Source: Geobacteraceae bacterium GWC2_53_11
GTDB lineage: Bacteria; Desulfobacterota; Desulfuromonadia; Geobacterales; Pseudopelobacteraceae
Length of the DNA stretch: 64,000 bases
Assembly (NCBI GenBank): GCA_001802645.1
Contig: MGZJ01000013.1
Coordinates: 4,812 to 68,811, forward strand
Reading direction: 5' to 3'
Numbering within the stretch: the stretch's first letter is position 1; each line of letters begins with the position of its first letter. The notes below the pieces were generated by a model. The model was not told the origin of the DNA. It did no database searches and was given only the letters and a program-made list of their open reading frames with translations. The translations under genes and the position numbers were made by a program. Positions 42,354 through 51,544 of this stretch are shown in pieces.

Positions 42354-42878
42354 ATGTCTGCACGCATTGAAATAATTTTGGCTGATATTACAACGCTGGC
42401 GGTGGATGCCATTGTCAACGCAGCGAACAATACGCTGCTGGGAGGTGGAGGAGTGGACGGCGCGATTCACCGGGTTGCCGGGCCGGAGCTGGTGCAGGAG
42501 TGTGCCGGGCTTATGGGGTGCGAGACCGGGGATGCCAAGATTACCAAAGGGTACAAGCTCCCTGCGCGGTATGTCATCCACACGGTCGGGCCGGTCTGGA
42601 AAGACGGCGCACATGGTGAACCGGCACTGCTGGAGTCCGCCTACCGCCGCTGCTTCGAGGTGGCGCATCAGCACGGCCTGAAGAGCATCGCCTTTCCAGC
42701 CGTCAGTGCCGGGGTCTACGGCTATCCGATGCGGGAGGCGGCGGTTGTTGCCCTGACGGCGGCTCAGACGGCTATCGACTTGTATCCGGAGCTGGAACGG
42801 ATTATCTTCGTGCAGTTCAGCGAGGGGGCGCAGCAGGTGTATCGGGATGTGGCTGCGAAGCTGGGATTGTGCACGTGA
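42354..42878 (+). CDS. Macro-domain protein, O-acetyl-ADP-ribose deacetylase-like
   Basis: A 174-residue single macro domain of the YmdB/MacroD type. Visible blocks are [30 protein letters not shown] split over the ADP-ribose pocket, [21 protein letters not shown] and [12 protein letters not shown]. The catalytic-loop glycines and Asn pair are intact. It would hydrolyse O-acetyl-ADP-ribose or mono-ADP-ribose on proteins. Strong RBS GGGAGGAGAGGGT. Divergent from the cyclic-nucleotide-binding gene across 200 bases that show no other gene. Confidence 0.93.
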   Translation: MSARIEIILADITTLAVDAIVNAANNTLLGGGGVDGAIHRVAGPELVQECAGLMGCETGDAKITKGYKLPARYVIHTVGPVWKDGAHGEPALLESAYRRCFEVAHQHGLKSIAFPAVSAGVYGYPMREAAVVALTAAQTAIDLYPELERIIFVQFSEGAQQVYRDVAAKLGLCT

Positions 42879-42886
42879 GTTGATTG

Positions 42887-44029
42887 TCAGTCCAGCGTCT
42901 TCCGGTAGCGCTTTACCCCGATGGTCAGGACAACCATGGCGAACAGCAGGATCTGCCAGAGCTGCGGCATCACCTCCTGAAAGCCGTTCCCCTTCAGTAA
43001 AATCCCCCGGATTATTCTCAGAAAATGAGTCAATGGCAGCACTTCGCCGATGGCTTGCGCCCAGCCGGGCATGCCGCGAAACGGGAACATGAATCCGGAG
43101 AGCAGCAGCGACGGCAGGAAGAAGAAAAAGGTCATCTGTACTGCCTGGAGCTGGTTTTTAGCCAGGGTGGAGAAGGTGATCCCCATGGCCAGGTTGGCGG
43201 CGATGAACACCAGCGACGTCAGCAGCAGAAGCGGGATGCTCCCGGTCATCGGCACGTGGAACAGAAAGCGTGCCGCCGTGAGGATCAGTCCGACCTGGAT
43301 ATAGCCGACAAAAATATAGGGTATGATCTTGCCCAGCAGCACTTCCAGCGGCCGGGTCGGCATGGAGAGGAGGTTTTCCATGGTGCCCCGTTCCCGCTCC
43401 CGGGTAATAGCCAGTCCGGTAATCATGACCATGGTCATGGTCAGTACCACCCCCATCAGTCCCGGTACGATATTGTACTGCGAGATGCCTTCCGGATTGT
43501 AGCGGGCGTGGACGCGCAGATTTACCGGACCGCCTCCGCCGGCCAGAAACGCCAGCGGTCCGGTCAGATCGTGCTGCAGTCCTCCGGCGATCACGCTTCG
43601 TAATGAGGCGATGGCGTTGCCGGTTGCTGAAGGATCGGTGGCATCGGCCTCCACCAGGATGGTTGGCTTCTCACCGCGCAGCAGATTACGGCTGAAATTT
43701 TCCGGAATGGTGACGACAAACTGGACATCACCCCGCGCCAAGGCTGCTTCCGCCTCCGCTTCGTTCGATATCAAACGCACGAACCTGAAATAATCGCTGT
43801 TTTTGAGTGCCGACAGGATGGTGCGTCCATACTGGCTGGAGTCAGCTATCAGTACGGCGGTGGGAAGATGTTTCGGGTCGCCGTTGATGGCGTAGCCGAA
43901 CAGCATGAGCTGCACCACCGGAATACCGATGATCATGCCGAAGGTCAGGCGGTCCCGTCGCATCTGGATGAACTCCTTGATGACGATGGCCCAGAAGCGC
44001 GCAAAAGATAAGGGGGTACTCGTTTTCAT
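42887..44029 (-). CDS. ABC-2 type transporter permease
   Basis: 380 residues: an N-terminal helix (FGMIIGIPVVQLMLFGYAI), a large extracytoplasmic region to about residue 180, then five to six helices in the C-terminal half (IVPGLMGVVLTMTMVMITGLAI; ERERGTMENLLSMP). This is the YbhS/YhhJ-type ABC-2 permease layout. It overlaps the ATPase gene by 4 bases. With the HlyD-like protein it would make a tripartite-style exporter; only one permease gene is visible, so it may homodimerise. Confidence 0.9.
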   Translation of the reverse strand: MKTSTPLSFARFWAIVIKEFIQMRRDRLTFGMIIGIPVVQLMLFGYAINGDPKHLPTAVLIADSSQYGRTILSALKNSDYFRFVRLISNEAEAEAALARGDVQFVVTIPENFSRNLLRGEKPTILVEADATDPSATGNAIASLRSVIAGGLQHDLTGPLAFLAGGGGPVNLRVHARYNPEGISQYNIVPGLMGVVLTMTMVMITGLAITRERERGTMENLLSMPTRPLEVLLGKIIPYIFVGYIQVGLILTAARFLFHVPMTGSIPLLLLTSLVFIAANLAMGITFSTLAKNQLQAVQMTFFFFLPSLLLSGFMFPFRGMPGWAQAIGEVLPLTHFLRIIRGILLKGNGFQEVMPQLWQILLFAMVVLTIGVKRYRKTLD

Positions 44030-44949
44030 GGCGGAAAGTTGTCCTTTGAACTTCCCATGAGGTGGATGAAGACATCCTCAAGACCCGGCTTGACCTGCTG
44101 CCAGAGGTACGGTTCGGTGCGGAAGGGGGCAATTGCCTGTTCAAGTCCGGCCGCATCGGTTCCGCTCACATGCAGTCTTGTGCCGAAGGCAACCGCCTGC
44201 ACGCCGGGGGTCTCGCGCAACCGGCTGGCGATGTCGTGCAGATCATGGCCGCTCACCGACCAGGTGGTTAACTGTGCGCCGGAGATGACTTCAGCCGCCG
44301 TGCCGCTGGTCAGCAGGTTGCCGTAGGAGAGATAGGCGAGGCGATCACAGCGCTCGGCCTCGTCCATGTAATGGGTGGAGATCAGAAAGGTCAGCCCCTG
44401 TCCGGCCAGTTCGTGAATCTGCTCCCAGAAGTCACGCCGTGCCTTCGGATCGACCCCCGCGGTCGGCTCGTCGAGCAGCAGCAGTCTCGGGTTGTGGATC
44501 AGGCAGGCTGCCAGGGCGAGGCGCTGCTTCCATCCCCCCGACAGCTCGCCGGCGAGCTGTTTCTGCCGCCCGGCCAGTCCCAGCCGCTCGATGCTCTCCC
44601 GCACGGTTTCCCGGCGATTCTTCACCCCATACATCCGGGCGACAAAATCGAGGTTTTCGGCAATGCTCAAGTCCTCATAAAAACTGAAGCGCTGGGTCAT
44701 GTAGCCGACCTGGCGCTTGATTGATTCGCTCTCCCGGATGACGTCGAAGCCGAGGCACGTCCCTTCACCAGCGTCCGCGGCAAGAAGCCCGCAGAGCATG
44801 CGGATGAAGGTGGTTTTGCCGCTGCCGTTCGGCCCGAGGAAACCGCACACCTCACCCCGGCGTACCTGCAGATCAATGCCGCCCACGGCGACCGTATCGC
44901 CGAAACGCTTGGTCATGCCGCGCACGTCGATGACGACATTCTCCGTCAT
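44026..44949 (-). CDS. ABC exporter ATP-binding protein
   Basis: A 307-residue ABC ATPase: Walker A GPNGSGKTT, signature LSGGWKQRLALA, Walker B LLLLDEPTAGVDPKAR, H-loop ISTHYMDEAE. The C-terminal ~80 residues resemble the accessory domain of YbhF/DrrA-type exporters. It overlaps both neighbouring genes by 4 bases, so HlyD, ATPase and permease are one translationally coupled unit. Substrate unknown; relatives handle drugs or cationic compounds. Confidence 0.92.
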   Translation of the reverse strand: MTENVVIDVRGMTKRFGDTVAVGGIDLQVRRGEVCGFLGPNGSGKTTFIRMLCGLLAADAGEGTCLGFDVIRESESIKRQVGYMTQRFSFYEDLSIAENLDFVARMYGVKNRRETVRESIERLGLAGRQKQLAGELSGGWKQRLALAACLIHNPRLLLLDEPTAGVDPKARRDFWEQIHELAGQGLTFLISTHYMDEAERCDRLAYLSYGNLLTSGTAAEVISGAQLTTWSVSGHDLHDIASRLRETPGVQAVAFGTRLHVSGTDAAGLEQAIAPFRTEPYLWQQVKPGLEDVFIHLMGSSKDNFPP

Positions 44950-45923
44950 GAGCCAGACCTGAACGTCACCGAGACCGGTTGTCCCGGATGGAGCTTCAGC
45001 GCCGTTGCCTGGTCGAAGGCCAGTTCAACCATATAAACCAACTTTTGACGGCTTTCCCGGCTGTAGATGACCGGTGGCGTGAATTCCGCCTGGGGCGAGA
45101 TGAAGCTGACCGTGCCGGAAAACGGTGTGCCAATCCCGTCAACGATGACTTTTGCCGTGTCACCTTGATGAAGCGTTGCGAGCCGTGATTGGGGGACGAA
45201 TGTTCTGACCTTGATATTGTGCGGCGGGAGCAGGACTATTACCGGCCTCCCCGCCGCGACCCACTCCCCGTTCCGGTACAGCGTGTCAAACACCAGCCCC
45301 GCTGTCGGCGCGGTCTGCCGTTTCTGGGCCAGATCCCACTCGCTTCTGGCCAGTGCCGCCTCCAGAGCATGCATGCTGGCCTCGGTCGCTGCAATCTGGT
45401 CGCTGCGCGAACCGAGCTTTGCCGTGCCCAGTTCGGCCTCAAGCTGGGCTACCCGCTGGCGATCCTGGTCTCGCTGGGAGCGGATCCGGTCAACTTCCTG
45501 CAGCGGCACGACTCTGGCGGCCAGCAGTTTTTCCTGCCGCGCCAGCTCTTTTTCCGAAAACTGCAGTGCCGTTCGCGCCAGGTTCAGCTGTGCTGTTGTC
45601 GCTTCCAGTTCCGTCGGGCGTTTACCTTTCTTTGCATCGGCAACCTGGGCCCGGATCTGGGCAAGCCGGAGTCTGGTTTCGTCGCGAGCCGTTGATTCCT
45701 GGACATTCTCCAGTTCAAACAGAAGGTCGCCAGCTTTGACCTGCGTTCCCCGCTGTACGGACAGCGCCGCCAGCTTGCCGGGCAGCGGGGCGGAGACGTA
45801 GACAAACTCCCCCTCTACATAGCCCTGGACGGTTTCCGGGGTTGGAGAAGTACGGGCGCATCCGGTCGCCATCAGCATTATGGCTCCGGTAAATGTGACT
45901 TTTGTGTATGTAATCCACCTCAT
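44946..45923 (-). CDS. HlyD-family periplasmic adaptor lipoprotein
   Basis: 325 residues. The signal ends in a lipobox (MLMATGC), so the mature protein is a lipoprotein. A barrel/lipoyl half (VSAPLPGKLAALSVQRGTQVKAGDLLFELEN) is followed by a long alpha-helical hairpin (residues about 80-170), the second lipoyl half and a beta-barrel end (VIVDGIGTPFSGTVSFISPQAEFTPP split by strands). It bridges the inner-membrane ABC exporter to an outer-membrane channel not found here. Start at 45923 after AAGGAT. Confidence 0.9.
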   Translation of the reverse strand: MRWITYTKVTFTGAIMLMATGCARTSPTPETVQGYVEGEFVYVSAPLPGKLAALSVQRGTQVKAGDLLFELENVQESTARDETRLRLAQIRAQVADAKKGKRPTELEATTAQLNLARTALQFSEKELARQEKLLAARVVPLQEVDRIRSQRDQDRQRVAQLEAELGTAKLGSRSDQIAATEASMHALEAALARSEWDLAQKRQTAPTAGLVFDTLYRNGEWVAAGRPVIVLLPPHNIKVRTFVPQSRLATLHQGDTAKVIVDGIGTPFSGTVSFISPQAEFTPPVIYSRESRQKLVYMVELAFDQATALKLHPGQPVSVTFRSGS

Positions 45924-45948
45924 CGTCTGGATATCCTTTTCGTAAGGT

Positions 45949-48444
45949 TCACAGGGGATCTCCGAACAGCTTGGCGACAATATTCCTCAGCTCCTGGAGT
46001 TGAAAGGGCTTCTGAATAAAACCGTCCGGCATGTCATCCCTGAAGTTTTTAGCGGAAGTCTGGGTGGCATGACCGCTGCTGATTATGACCTTGGCATCAG
46101 GCTTCAGCTTCCTCAATTCACGAAGCGTAGCTACTCCATCCATCTGCGGCATGGTCAGGTCGAGAATAATAAACAAAATATCATGTTCATGTCCCCGGTA
46201 GACGTCAATTGCTTCTTTTCCGCCGGTAGCACTCAGGCTCTTCAATCCCATCTCGGCCAGATATTCACGGCATACTTCTCGTACATACTCTTCATCGTCC
46301 ACTACCAGCACTGTTCCTGTGGGTTGCTTGTGCTGTTCCACGATTGCCTCCATGGGAGACGGGACACTGTAATGAGGGCCAGCGGATATGGGGAACAGTA
46401 CCTTGAAGGTAGAGCCAAGTCCCGGTTCGCTGTAGAGAAGAATTGCACCTTTATGTGCCTTTACTATGCCCATTACCGATGCCATGCCGAGGCCTCGTCC
46501 GGTGAATTTGGTCGTGTAAAATGGTTCAAAAATCCGCTGCTGAGTATTCTTGTCCATGCCGCAGCCGGAGTCGGTGACATCGACGTAAATGTAGGATCCC
46601 GGTTTGGGTTTCTCGTCGAGCCTGCTGTAGTTGAGCAGTTTCTGGTCGCATTCCTGCACCCCGGTAGCAATCAGGATGTTGCCCGGTTCGTTGCCGATGG
46701 CTTCCGAAGCATTGGTAATCAGGTTCATGATGACCTGTTGCAGCTGTCCTGCATCACCCTGTACCGGAGGCAGATGGGCCGCCAACTCGGTCTTCATGGT
46801 AATGTTTTTGGGGACGGTCATTCGGAACAGGTCGCAGTTTTCCTTGACCAGTTGATTGAGGTTAAGCTGCTTGAGTTCAAATATTCCTTTGCCCGTATAG
46901 GCCAGCATCTGCCGGGTGAGGTCCGCTGCCCGCAGGCTGGCCTGCATGGCCCGCTCCAGGCGGGTTGCCGAAGGAGATTCCTTGCCGGTCTGCATTCCCG
47001 ACAACAGTTCAAGGTTGCCGATGATGACCGCCAGCAGATTGTTGAAATCGTGGGCAATACCTCCGGCCATGATGCCGAGGCTTTCAAGTTTCTGTGCATG
47101 GAGGAACTGGCGCTCCAGATTCAACCGCTCTTCTTCAAGCCTCTTTTCGTCCGTAATGTCACGACCGATTCCGATATAGAGCGGCGTGTCCGTGGAATCG
47201 GTGTGTCTGGTGCCGTTGGCAATGAACAGCCGCCAGGAACCGTTGGCATGTTTGACGCGATAGGGGAGACAGGTTGAAGCCAGGCCGCTGGTCATGACCT
47301 GGGTTAGGTATTCGAAACAGTGTTGAATGTCATCGGGGTGCACAAACGGCTGAAATGGTTTCCCTATGACCGTGGCAGCCGGAAATCCGAAGTGCGTTTC
47401 CCAGGAAGGGGAGACAAATTGGAATACGCCATTGGCATCAAGGACAAAAATAACATCGAAGGAGTTATTCACCAGGGTGCGGAACTTTTCCTCGCTGGCT
47501 TTGAGGGATTCTTCGGCCCGTCTGCGTTCGGTCAGTTCCAGCTGCAATTCTTTGTTGGCCGTTTCCAGGTCATGAGTTTTCTGCTGAACCTGATTCGACA
47601 TCTGATTCAGCGATTCGGAGAGCAGCCCAACCTCATCATGGGTCGTAACAGGCAGTTGGGTGCCGTAATCTCCCGTGGTAATCCGTCTTGCGAGTGACGC
47701 GAGATTAATCACCGGTTTCGATATGTAACGAACCATCAGGTAATAGATGAGGATTGCGGCCAGGCAGAACAGGATGGATGCGGCGTGGATCAAGCGCTTG
47801 ACGTGGGTGACGGCCGCCTTGACATCGTCAACGTAGATTCCGCTCCCGACGACCCATCCCCAGGGCACATGTTTCTTGACGAATGAGATTTTCGGGAACA
47901 GCTCTGCAGTAACTCCGCCCGCCATGTTCGGTTTGGGCCATGAATAGGCGACAAATCCCTCTCCCGCGGCTTCAACCACTCCATTCATTGCTATAAACAG
48001 GTTTTGATTGTCAAGTTTTACCATGGCCGGTTCGGACCGTGTCTGTTTGCCCGAGGCCTTGTTGAACTGGGGATCGTCCAGAATTTTGCCGTCAAGGGAG
48101 GGAACGGTGGGATGCATGATCATACGGGGGACGGGGCGGCTCAGGTCGTGAATCCAGAAATATTCCTTGCCGCTGAACCGGAGAGATTTGATCAGTGAAA
48201 TAGCCCTGGACTTGGCCTCAGCGGTTGATTCCAACCCTGCCTGGGCTTTCGCCGCCTGAGCCTCCAGAATGCCGTACACGACTTCCACCACCTGGCGGGT
48301 GGCGATTTGCCGCTCATTCATGAAATAGCTCTGCATGATCGGAACAATAATGATTTCAACCGCGACCGCGATCACACAAATGCTGAGCAGCAGGATCGAC
48401 ATGATCTTGGTCTTGATGCCCCAGTTCCGGAACTGTGTGAACAT
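45949..48444 (-). CDS. Hybrid sensor histidine kinase/response regulator with single-Cache and PAS domains
   Basis: 831 residues. TM1 about 13-33, a Cache-type periplasmic domain (SGKEYFWIHDLSRPVPRMIMHP; VPWGWVVGSGIYVDDV), TM2 near 205, HAMP, PAS (NNSFDVIFVLDANGVFQFVSP), HisKA (GGIAHDFNNLLAVIIGNLELL region with the phospho-His), HATPase (DSGCGMDK; GRGLGMASVMGI) and a C-terminal receiver (VVDDEEYVREVC; ILDLTMPQMDG). The Cache subtype is that of small organic-acid sensors. No DNA-binding partner is adjacent. Start at 48444 with CAGGAG; an upstream in-frame Met has no RBS. Confidence 0.92.
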   Translation of the reverse strand: MFTQFRNWGIKTKIMSILLLSICVIAVAVEIIIVPIMQSYFMNERQIATRQVVEVVYGILEAQAAKAQAGLESTAEAKSRAISLIKSLRFSGKEYFWIHDLSRPVPRMIMHPTVPSLDGKILDDPQFNKASGKQTRSEPAMVKLDNQNLFIAMNGVVEAAGEGFVAYSWPKPNMAGGVTAELFPKISFVKKHVPWGWVVGSGIYVDDVKAAVTHVKRLIHAASILFCLAAILIYYLMVRYISKPVINLASLARRITTGDYGTQLPVTTHDEVGLLSESLNQMSNQVQQKTHDLETANKELQLELTERRRAEESLKASEEKFRTLVNNSFDVIFVLDANGVFQFVSPSWETHFGFPAATVIGKPFQPFVHPDDIQHCFEYLTQVMTSGLASTCLPYRVKHANGSWRLFIANGTRHTDSTDTPLYIGIGRDITDEKRLEEERLNLERQFLHAQKLESLGIMAGGIAHDFNNLLAVIIGNLELLSGMQTGKESPSATRLERAMQASLRAADLTRQMLAYTGKGIFELKQLNLNQLVKENCDLFRMTVPKNITMKTELAAHLPPVQGDAGQLQQVIMNLITNASEAIGNEPGNILIATGVQECDQKLLNYSRLDEKPKPGSYIYVDVTDSGCGMDKNTQQRIFEPFYTTKFTGRGLGMASVMGIVKAHKGAILLYSEPGLGSTFKVLFPISAGPHYSVPSPMEAIVEQHKQPTGTVLVVDDEEYVREVCREYLAEMGLKSLSATGGKEAIDVYRGHEHDILFIILDLTMPQMDGVATLRELRKLKPDAKVIISSGHATQTSAKNFRDDMPDGFIQKPFQLQELRNIVAKLFGDPL

Positions 48445-48640
48445 GGCGGTACTCCTGTGAGGAGAAGAAACTGGTTGCAAGATGACTATCAACTATAGCA
48501 GAGAGCCCATGGAAATCAAGGAGAACGGCTGGGTGAGACAAGGCGGAGGCCGGAGAGGAATACGGTCAGGCCCCTTTCTTCCAGAACAGGAATGCTTCAG
48601 CCGCTTGCCCATTTCCCTCTGCCTATGCTACAACACCTCC

Positions 48641-50587
48641 ATGCTCCAGCTCATCAATCTATCCAAAGACTTCGCCGGAACTCCGCTCTTCACCAACATC
48701 TCCTGGCACCTGAAAAAGGGTGAACGGGTGGCGCTGGTCGGAGAGAATGGCGCCGGTAAATCAACGCTGATGAAGATCATCGCCGGCCTGACCGAACCCT
48801 CTTCGGGCGAGATCCAGTTTGCCCGCGGGGCCAAGGCCTCCTATCTGCCTCAGGACGGCATCGTCACCGCCGGGCAGAGCCTGTTCCATGAGGCCCGTGC
48901 CGCCCTGGCCGAACTGCTGGCCATGGAGGAGGAACTGCACCGGATCGGTCAGGATCTGGAACGGCTTCCTCACGATTCACCGGAACATGAGCAGATCTTG
49001 ACCCGCTACGGAGAATTACAGGAACAGTTTCGTCATGGCGGCGGCTACACCATGGAGGCCGAAATTGGCACCGTGCTCAAGGGGCTCGGCTTTGCCCAGT
49101 CCGACTGGCACCGCGACTGCGGCGAATTTTCCGGCGGCTGGCAGATGCGCATTGCCCTGGCTCGCCTGCTGCTGCAGAAGCCCGATGTGCTGCTGCTGGA
49201 CGAACCGACCAACCACCTGGATATCGAGGCGCGCAACTGGCTGGAAGAGTATCTCTGCGCCTATCCCGGCTCAGTCATCCTCGTTTCCCACGACCGCTTC
49301 TTCATGGACAGCGTCTGCAGTCGTATCGCCGAGGTCTGGAACCATACGATGGCGGATTATCACTGCCGCTATTCGACCTATCTGCACCAGCGCGAGGAGC
49401 GGGTCACCGCCCTGCGCAATGCCAAGCGCATTCAGGATGAGGAAATCGAGAAAACCGAAGATTTCATCCGCCGCTTCCGTTACCAGGCCAACAAGGCGTC
49501 GCAGGTGCAGTCGCGGGTCAAGCAGCTTGAGAAGGTGGAGCGGATCGTCATTCCGCCCGAGCGGAAGCGGATTCGTTTTCACTTCCCGGAAGCTCCCAAG
49601 AGCGGCAAGAGTGTCATGGAACTGAAGGGGTTGACCCGCTCGTTCGGCGACCACGTCGTGTTGAACAAGATCGATCTGAATATTGAAAAAGGTGAGCGGG
49701 TGGCGCTGGTCGGGCACAACGGCGCCGGCAAATCAACCCTGATGGCGGTGCTGGCCGGAGGCGACTTTCAGGGGGGCGAACGGATTCCGGGGCACAACGT
49801 CAGCATGGATTATTTCGCCCAGGATCAGGCCAATGTCCTCGATCAGAGCCGTACCGCCTACGATGAATTGTATGCCGATGCCCCGTACGACATGGTGCCT
49901 CGTTTGCGCGATATTCTCGGGGCGTTTCTCTTCACCGGCGATGACATCCACAAAAAGGTCAGCGTTCTGTCCGGCGGGGAGCGTAACCGCCTGGCGCTGG
50001 CCAAGATGCTGCTGCGTCCTTCCAATCTGCTGCTCATGGACGAACCTACCAACCATCTGGATTTGAACAGTAAAGAGGTGCTGCTGGACGCTCTTAAAAG
50101 TTTTGACGGCACGGTGGTGTTTGTCTCCCATGACCGCTATTTCGTCAACGCCCTGGCGACACGGGTGGTTGAGGTTGACGGCGGCAAGGTGGAGAATTAT
50201 TTCGGCGATTACGAATACTACCTGGGGAAAAAGGCGGGTGCTTCAGCTCCGTTCGCTCCGGCTCCGGTCGCTGGTATTGCTGCTCCGGCTCTCTCCGCGA
50301 ACAGCTCACCCGCGCCGCTCCCGCCTTTGGACAAGGACGTGCGCCTCAAAGACCGCGAAGATGAGAAACGGCGCAAGCGCGAGGATCAGGCGCGCCAGAA
50401 GCGGATGGGTGAGATTGAGGGGCAGATTGCCGCCGTGGAAAAGGAACTGGCGCTGCTTGAAGCTGAAATGAACGCCCCCGGTTTTTTTGATGATCCTGAG
50501 CGGGGCATGCAGGGTGGCGAGCGTCACGCCGGCTTGAACGGACGGCTGGAAAAATTGTACGGGGTGTGGGAAGAACTGTCGGGGTGA
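48641..50587 (+). CDS. ABC-F family ATPase (translation factor type)
   Basis: 648 residues with two ABC cassettes and no membrane helices: Walker A GENGAGKST and GHNGAGKST, signatures FSGGWQMRIALARLL and LSGGERNRLALAKML, Walker B LLLDEPTNHLDIEA and LLMDEPTNHLDLNS. A linker of charged helices lies between the cassettes and a C-terminal coiled coil (RREDQARQKRMGEIEGQIAAVEKEL-type, in separate heptads). ABC-F proteins act on ribosomes; the length and tail resemble YheS/Uup. ATG 48641 is chosen because homology begins there; there is no strong RBS. Confidence 0.92.
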   Translation: MLQLINLSKDFAGTPLFTNISWHLKKGERVALVGENGAGKSTLMKIIAGLTEPSSGEIQFARGAKASYLPQDGIVTAGQSLFHEARAALAELLAMEEELHRIGQDLERLPHDSPEHEQILTRYGELQEQFRHGGGYTMEAEIGTVLKGLGFAQSDWHRDCGEFSGGWQMRIALARLLLQKPDVLLLDEPTNHLDIEARNWLEEYLCAYPGSVILVSHDRFFMDSVCSRIAEVWNHTMADYHCRYSTYLHQREERVTALRNAKRIQDEEIEKTEDFIRRFRYQANKASQVQSRVKQLEKVERIVIPPERKRIRFHFPEAPKSGKSVMELKGLTRSFGDHVVLNKIDLNIEKGERVALVGHNGAGKSTLMAVLAGGDFQGGERIPGHNVSMDYFAQDQANVLDQSRTAYDELYADAPYDMVPRLRDILGAFLFTGDDIHKKVSVLSGGERNRLALAKMLLRPSNLLLMDEPTNHLDLNSKEVLLDALKSFDGTVVFVSHDRYFVNALATRVVEVDGGKVENYFGDYEYYLGKKAGASAPFAPAPVAGIAAPALSANSSPAPLPPLDKDVRLKDREDEKRRKREDQARQKRMGEIEGQIAAVEKELALLEAEMNAPGFFDDPERGMQGGERHAGLNGRLEKLYGVWEELSG

Positions 50588-50690
50588 ACAATCAGGGAGA
50601 ATCCGCTTTACCTTGAATCTGTAAATAGGATAAAATTTATCCAGTTGCTTCAGGTGCTGTATCAAGTTCACAGAGACAGGAGAGATGACC

Positions 50691-51524
50691 ATGAGAAAGC
50701 TTACTGTAGCGTTGTTGGCGTTCACTGTTCTTGCTCTTTCACCCTTGACCGTACTGGCTGCCGGTTCAACCGGCATCACCTGGTACGGTCATTCTGCATT
50801 CAAGGTTACTACTCCCAGCGGCAAGGTGCTGCTGATCGACCCATGGCTTGCCAATCCGGCCAACCCCAAGGGGAAGGAGTTGCTTGCATCGCTGGATAAG
50901 GCAGACCAGATCCTGGTTACCCATGCCCATGGCGACCATATCGGCAATACGGTTGAGATTGCCCAAAAGACCGGCGCAAAACTGGTTGCCAGCAATGATC
51001 TGATGAAGGCAATGGTCAAATACGGCGGTTTCCCAGCCAGCCAGGCCGACTTCTCCGGCACCGGCAATTTTGGCGGGACCGTGACGCTGCTGGCGGGCGA
51101 GGTGAAAGTTACCTTTGTTCATGCCGTGCACAGCTCCGGGCTTGAGTATGACGACAAAATGGGGCTGCCGAAAAGTCTGGCCTATGCCGGTAACCCGGGC
51201 GGCTTCGTCATTGCCATTGCCAATGGCCCGACAATCTATCATACCGGCGACACTGATCTGTTCGGCGACATGAAGCTGATCGGCGACGTTTCGAAAATTG
51301 ATGTGATGATGGCCTGCATCGGCGACAAGTTTACCATGGGGCCGGATCGCGCGGCTGCGGCCGTTGAACTGGTCAAACCGATGATGGTCATTCCGATGCA
51401 TTTCGGTACGTTCGCCGCGCTGAGCGGCACTCCGGAGGCGTTTGAGCAGGCGCTGAAAAAGCGCAACCTGGCAACGGTGTACAAACGGATGCAGGTGAAC
51501 GAAACATTCAGCTGGAAACCGTAA
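50691..51524 (+). CDS. Exported metallo-beta-lactamase-fold hydrolase (UPF0173-like)
   Basis: 277 residues. A Sec signal peptide (LTVALLAFTVLALSPLTVLAAG) precedes a UPF0173-type hydrolase: WYGHSAFKV, LIDPWL, the metal motif THAHGDHIG, HTGDTDLFGDM and a C-terminal IPMHFGTF. Cytoplasmic homologues lack a signal, so export is a noteworthy feature. Substrate unknown. The first ATG at 50685 is too close to GGAG; ATG 50691 is better spaced. Confidence 0.88.
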   Translation: MRKLTVALLAFTVLALSPLTVLAAGSTGITWYGHSAFKVTTPSGKVLLIDPWLANPANPKGKELLASLDKADQILVTHAHGDHIGNTVEIAQKTGAKLVASNDLMKAMVKYGGFPASQADFSGTGNFGGTVTLLAGEVKVTFVHAVHSSGLEYDDKMGLPKSLAYAGNPGGFVIAIANGPTIYHTGDTDLFGDMKLIGDVSKIDVMMACIGDKFTMGPDRAAAAVELVKPMMVIPMHFGTFAALSGTPEAFEQALKKRNLATVYKRMQVNETFSWKP

Positions 51525-51544
51525 CCCGCGTCTTGAGGTGATCT

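Noticed and set aside
42887-48444. HlyD-ABC exporter and hybrid kinase read as one regulated operon
   Set aside because: They are co-oriented and 25 bases apart, but no shared functional logic or regulatory site is visible, so I do not claim the kinase controls the exporter.
50628-50642. Short hairpin GGATAAA-A-TTTATCC after the ABC-F gene
   Set aside because: AT-rich, weak and without a T tract; could be chance.
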